Made by a program: the position numbers and the translations under genes. From contig JACZXM010000166.1 of the NCBI GenBank assembly GCA_022571615.1, positions 866-6,745 of the forward strand: DNA of 5,880 nucleotides, given 5' to 3'. Below the pieces are notes generated by a model that was given only the letters and a program-made list of their open reading frames with translations, did no database searches and was not told where the DNA came from. This DNA is from Acidobacteriota bacterium (lineage in GTDB: Bacteria; Acidobacteriota; UBA890; WLXD01). Below, one piece after another: positions 5,306 through 5,880 of the stretch; position 1 is the first letter of the stretch, and each line of letters starts with the position of its first letter.

Positions 5306-5880
5306 GTGAACGACAGTGACAGTGGTGAGGGTCGGGTCATGATCGCTACGAGACAGATCCCGTACGACACCGAAGAGCGAGTCCGATGGCGCTCCTCCGA
5401 TGATCGCGAACGTCATCTTGTTCGAGAGGAAATGCGCCGGGTTGTTGGCGACCTGCACCGCCGAACCAGTACCTACGATCAGCGCCACAACTATCACGAA
5501 TTCAACGCCGCCCGGTACTTGATTCGCGATTGTCATTATCCGCGCGGATCGGTTGTCTACGAGAACTTCCGCCTGAACGCAGAGGTTACCGGCGAGTACC
5601 TGACTCGCGGAACGGATTTGATCAAACAAGCATTCACGCCGCGGTTCTTCGAACTTCACCGTCGCTTCGTGAGACTCAACGAACAGGCGAAACTCAACGC
5701 TCATGTAGATCTGTTCGCGATCGACATGCGACCGGACGAATCGCGCTGCGGCTTCTTTGAGGTAAAGAACGACGAAGGCGATGATGAGATCTCGCGACAC
5801 CAGGAACTGCTGCTCGCGTTCGTTGCCCACGTTTGTGCCGTTGTCCCTGACGAGGTTCTAAAAGCTAGGACGCCAAGGTG
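5306..5880 (+). CDS. PD-(D/E)XK nuclease, VRR-NUC-like, partial (runs off the right edge)
   Basis: Open to the window end, with 191 residues visible. Near residue 135 it reads NAHVDLFAIDM, then GFFEVKN at 149-155 and EISRHQELLL at 161-170. This order, Asp (135), Glu-x-Lys (152-154) and then a Gln-bearing helix (Gln166), is the PD-(D/E)XK nuclease core and most resembles VRR-NUC domains ('vDl...fiEvK...ls..Q'). Glu65 in HEFNAARYLIRD could be the helix-1 acidic residue. Expected activity is metal-dependent cleavage of DNA, perhaps branched DNA. The GTG at 5306 follows a purine-rich AGGAAGAGGGGG; ATG at 5339 (with GAGGG upstream) and ATG at 5279 are alternatives. Codon bias towards G/C is weaker than in recA, suggesting transfer. 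The long minus-strand frame 5285-5830 is its shadow. Fold confidence is good; family and biological role are uncertain. Confidence 0.75.
   Translation, partial: MNDSDSGEGRVMIATRQIPYDTEERVRWRSSDDRERHLVREEMRRVVGDLHRRTSTYDQRHNYHEFNAARYLIRDCHYPRGSVVYENFRLNAEVTGEYLTRGTDLIKQAFTPRFFELHRRFVRLNEQAKLNAHVDLFAIDMRPDESRCGFFEVKNDEGDDEISRHQELLLAFVAHVCAVVPDEVLKARTPR

Noticed and set aside
5285..5830. Minus-strand 181-residue frame
   Set aside because: It is antisense to the plus-strand nuclease frame, which has recognisable nuclease motifs in the right order. The minus-strand product shows no family pattern.
1..5880. CRISPR array, rRNA, riboswitch or complete insertion sequence
   Set aside because: No regularly spaced repeats, rRNA core sequences, recognisable riboswitch core or transposase frame with terminal inverted repeats was seen on either strand.

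Overview
The window suggests a GC-rich (roughly 60-65% by eye), probably uncultured Gram-negative-type bacterium. The RecA and LeuT-like transporter are ordinary bacterial proteins and do not fix the phylum; a Gemmatimonadota/FCB-like source is only a guess. The first ~130 bases are clearly AT-richer and use AGA/ATA/TTA codons in an open minus frame. This looks like a contig chimera or an abrupt foreign junction next to recA.

Layout: (1) positions 1-135, an AT-rich partial reading frame on the minus strand. (2) 186-1268, recA on the plus strand. (3) 1285-3024, a two-gene minus-strand operon, convergent with recA. It encodes a LeuT-type sodium-dependent amino-acid transporter and, 15 nt downstream, a 44-residue one-helix protein of the MetS type (small subunit of methionine/alanine importers). 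(4) 3025-3305, a divergent promoter region, then tRNA-Phe(GAA) with an encoded CCA end, served by a TTGACT-17-TATAAG promoter. (5) 3306-5880, an accessory stretch beyond the tRNA. It carries a HigB/HigA-type toxin-antitoxin operon on the minus strand followed by a small one-helix membrane protein, then on the plus strand a frameshifted remnant of what resembles a DEAD/DEAH helicase N-terminus, an unrecognised 127-aa frame, and the start of a PD-(D/E)XK (VRR-NUC-like) nuclease that runs off the right edge.

How the parts work together: recA is the core recombination and SOS gene. The transporter pair would import a hydrophobic or sulphur-containing amino acid with sodium. The toxin-antitoxin pair has a strong promoter embedded in symmetric repeats and a predicted near-leaderless toxin message, which fits autoregulation by the antitoxin. 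The tRNA gene, toxin-antitoxin pair, decayed helicase and nuclease together resemble the edge of a decaying defence or mobile island inserted near tRNA-Phe, but no att repeat or integrase is visible here.

The points most worth a second look are the nuclease gene, which runs off the window and is masked by a long antisense reading frame; the architecture of the toxin-antitoxin promoter; the overlooked 44-aa transporter subunit; and the left-end composition break. I see no CRISPR array, rRNA or complete insertion sequence.
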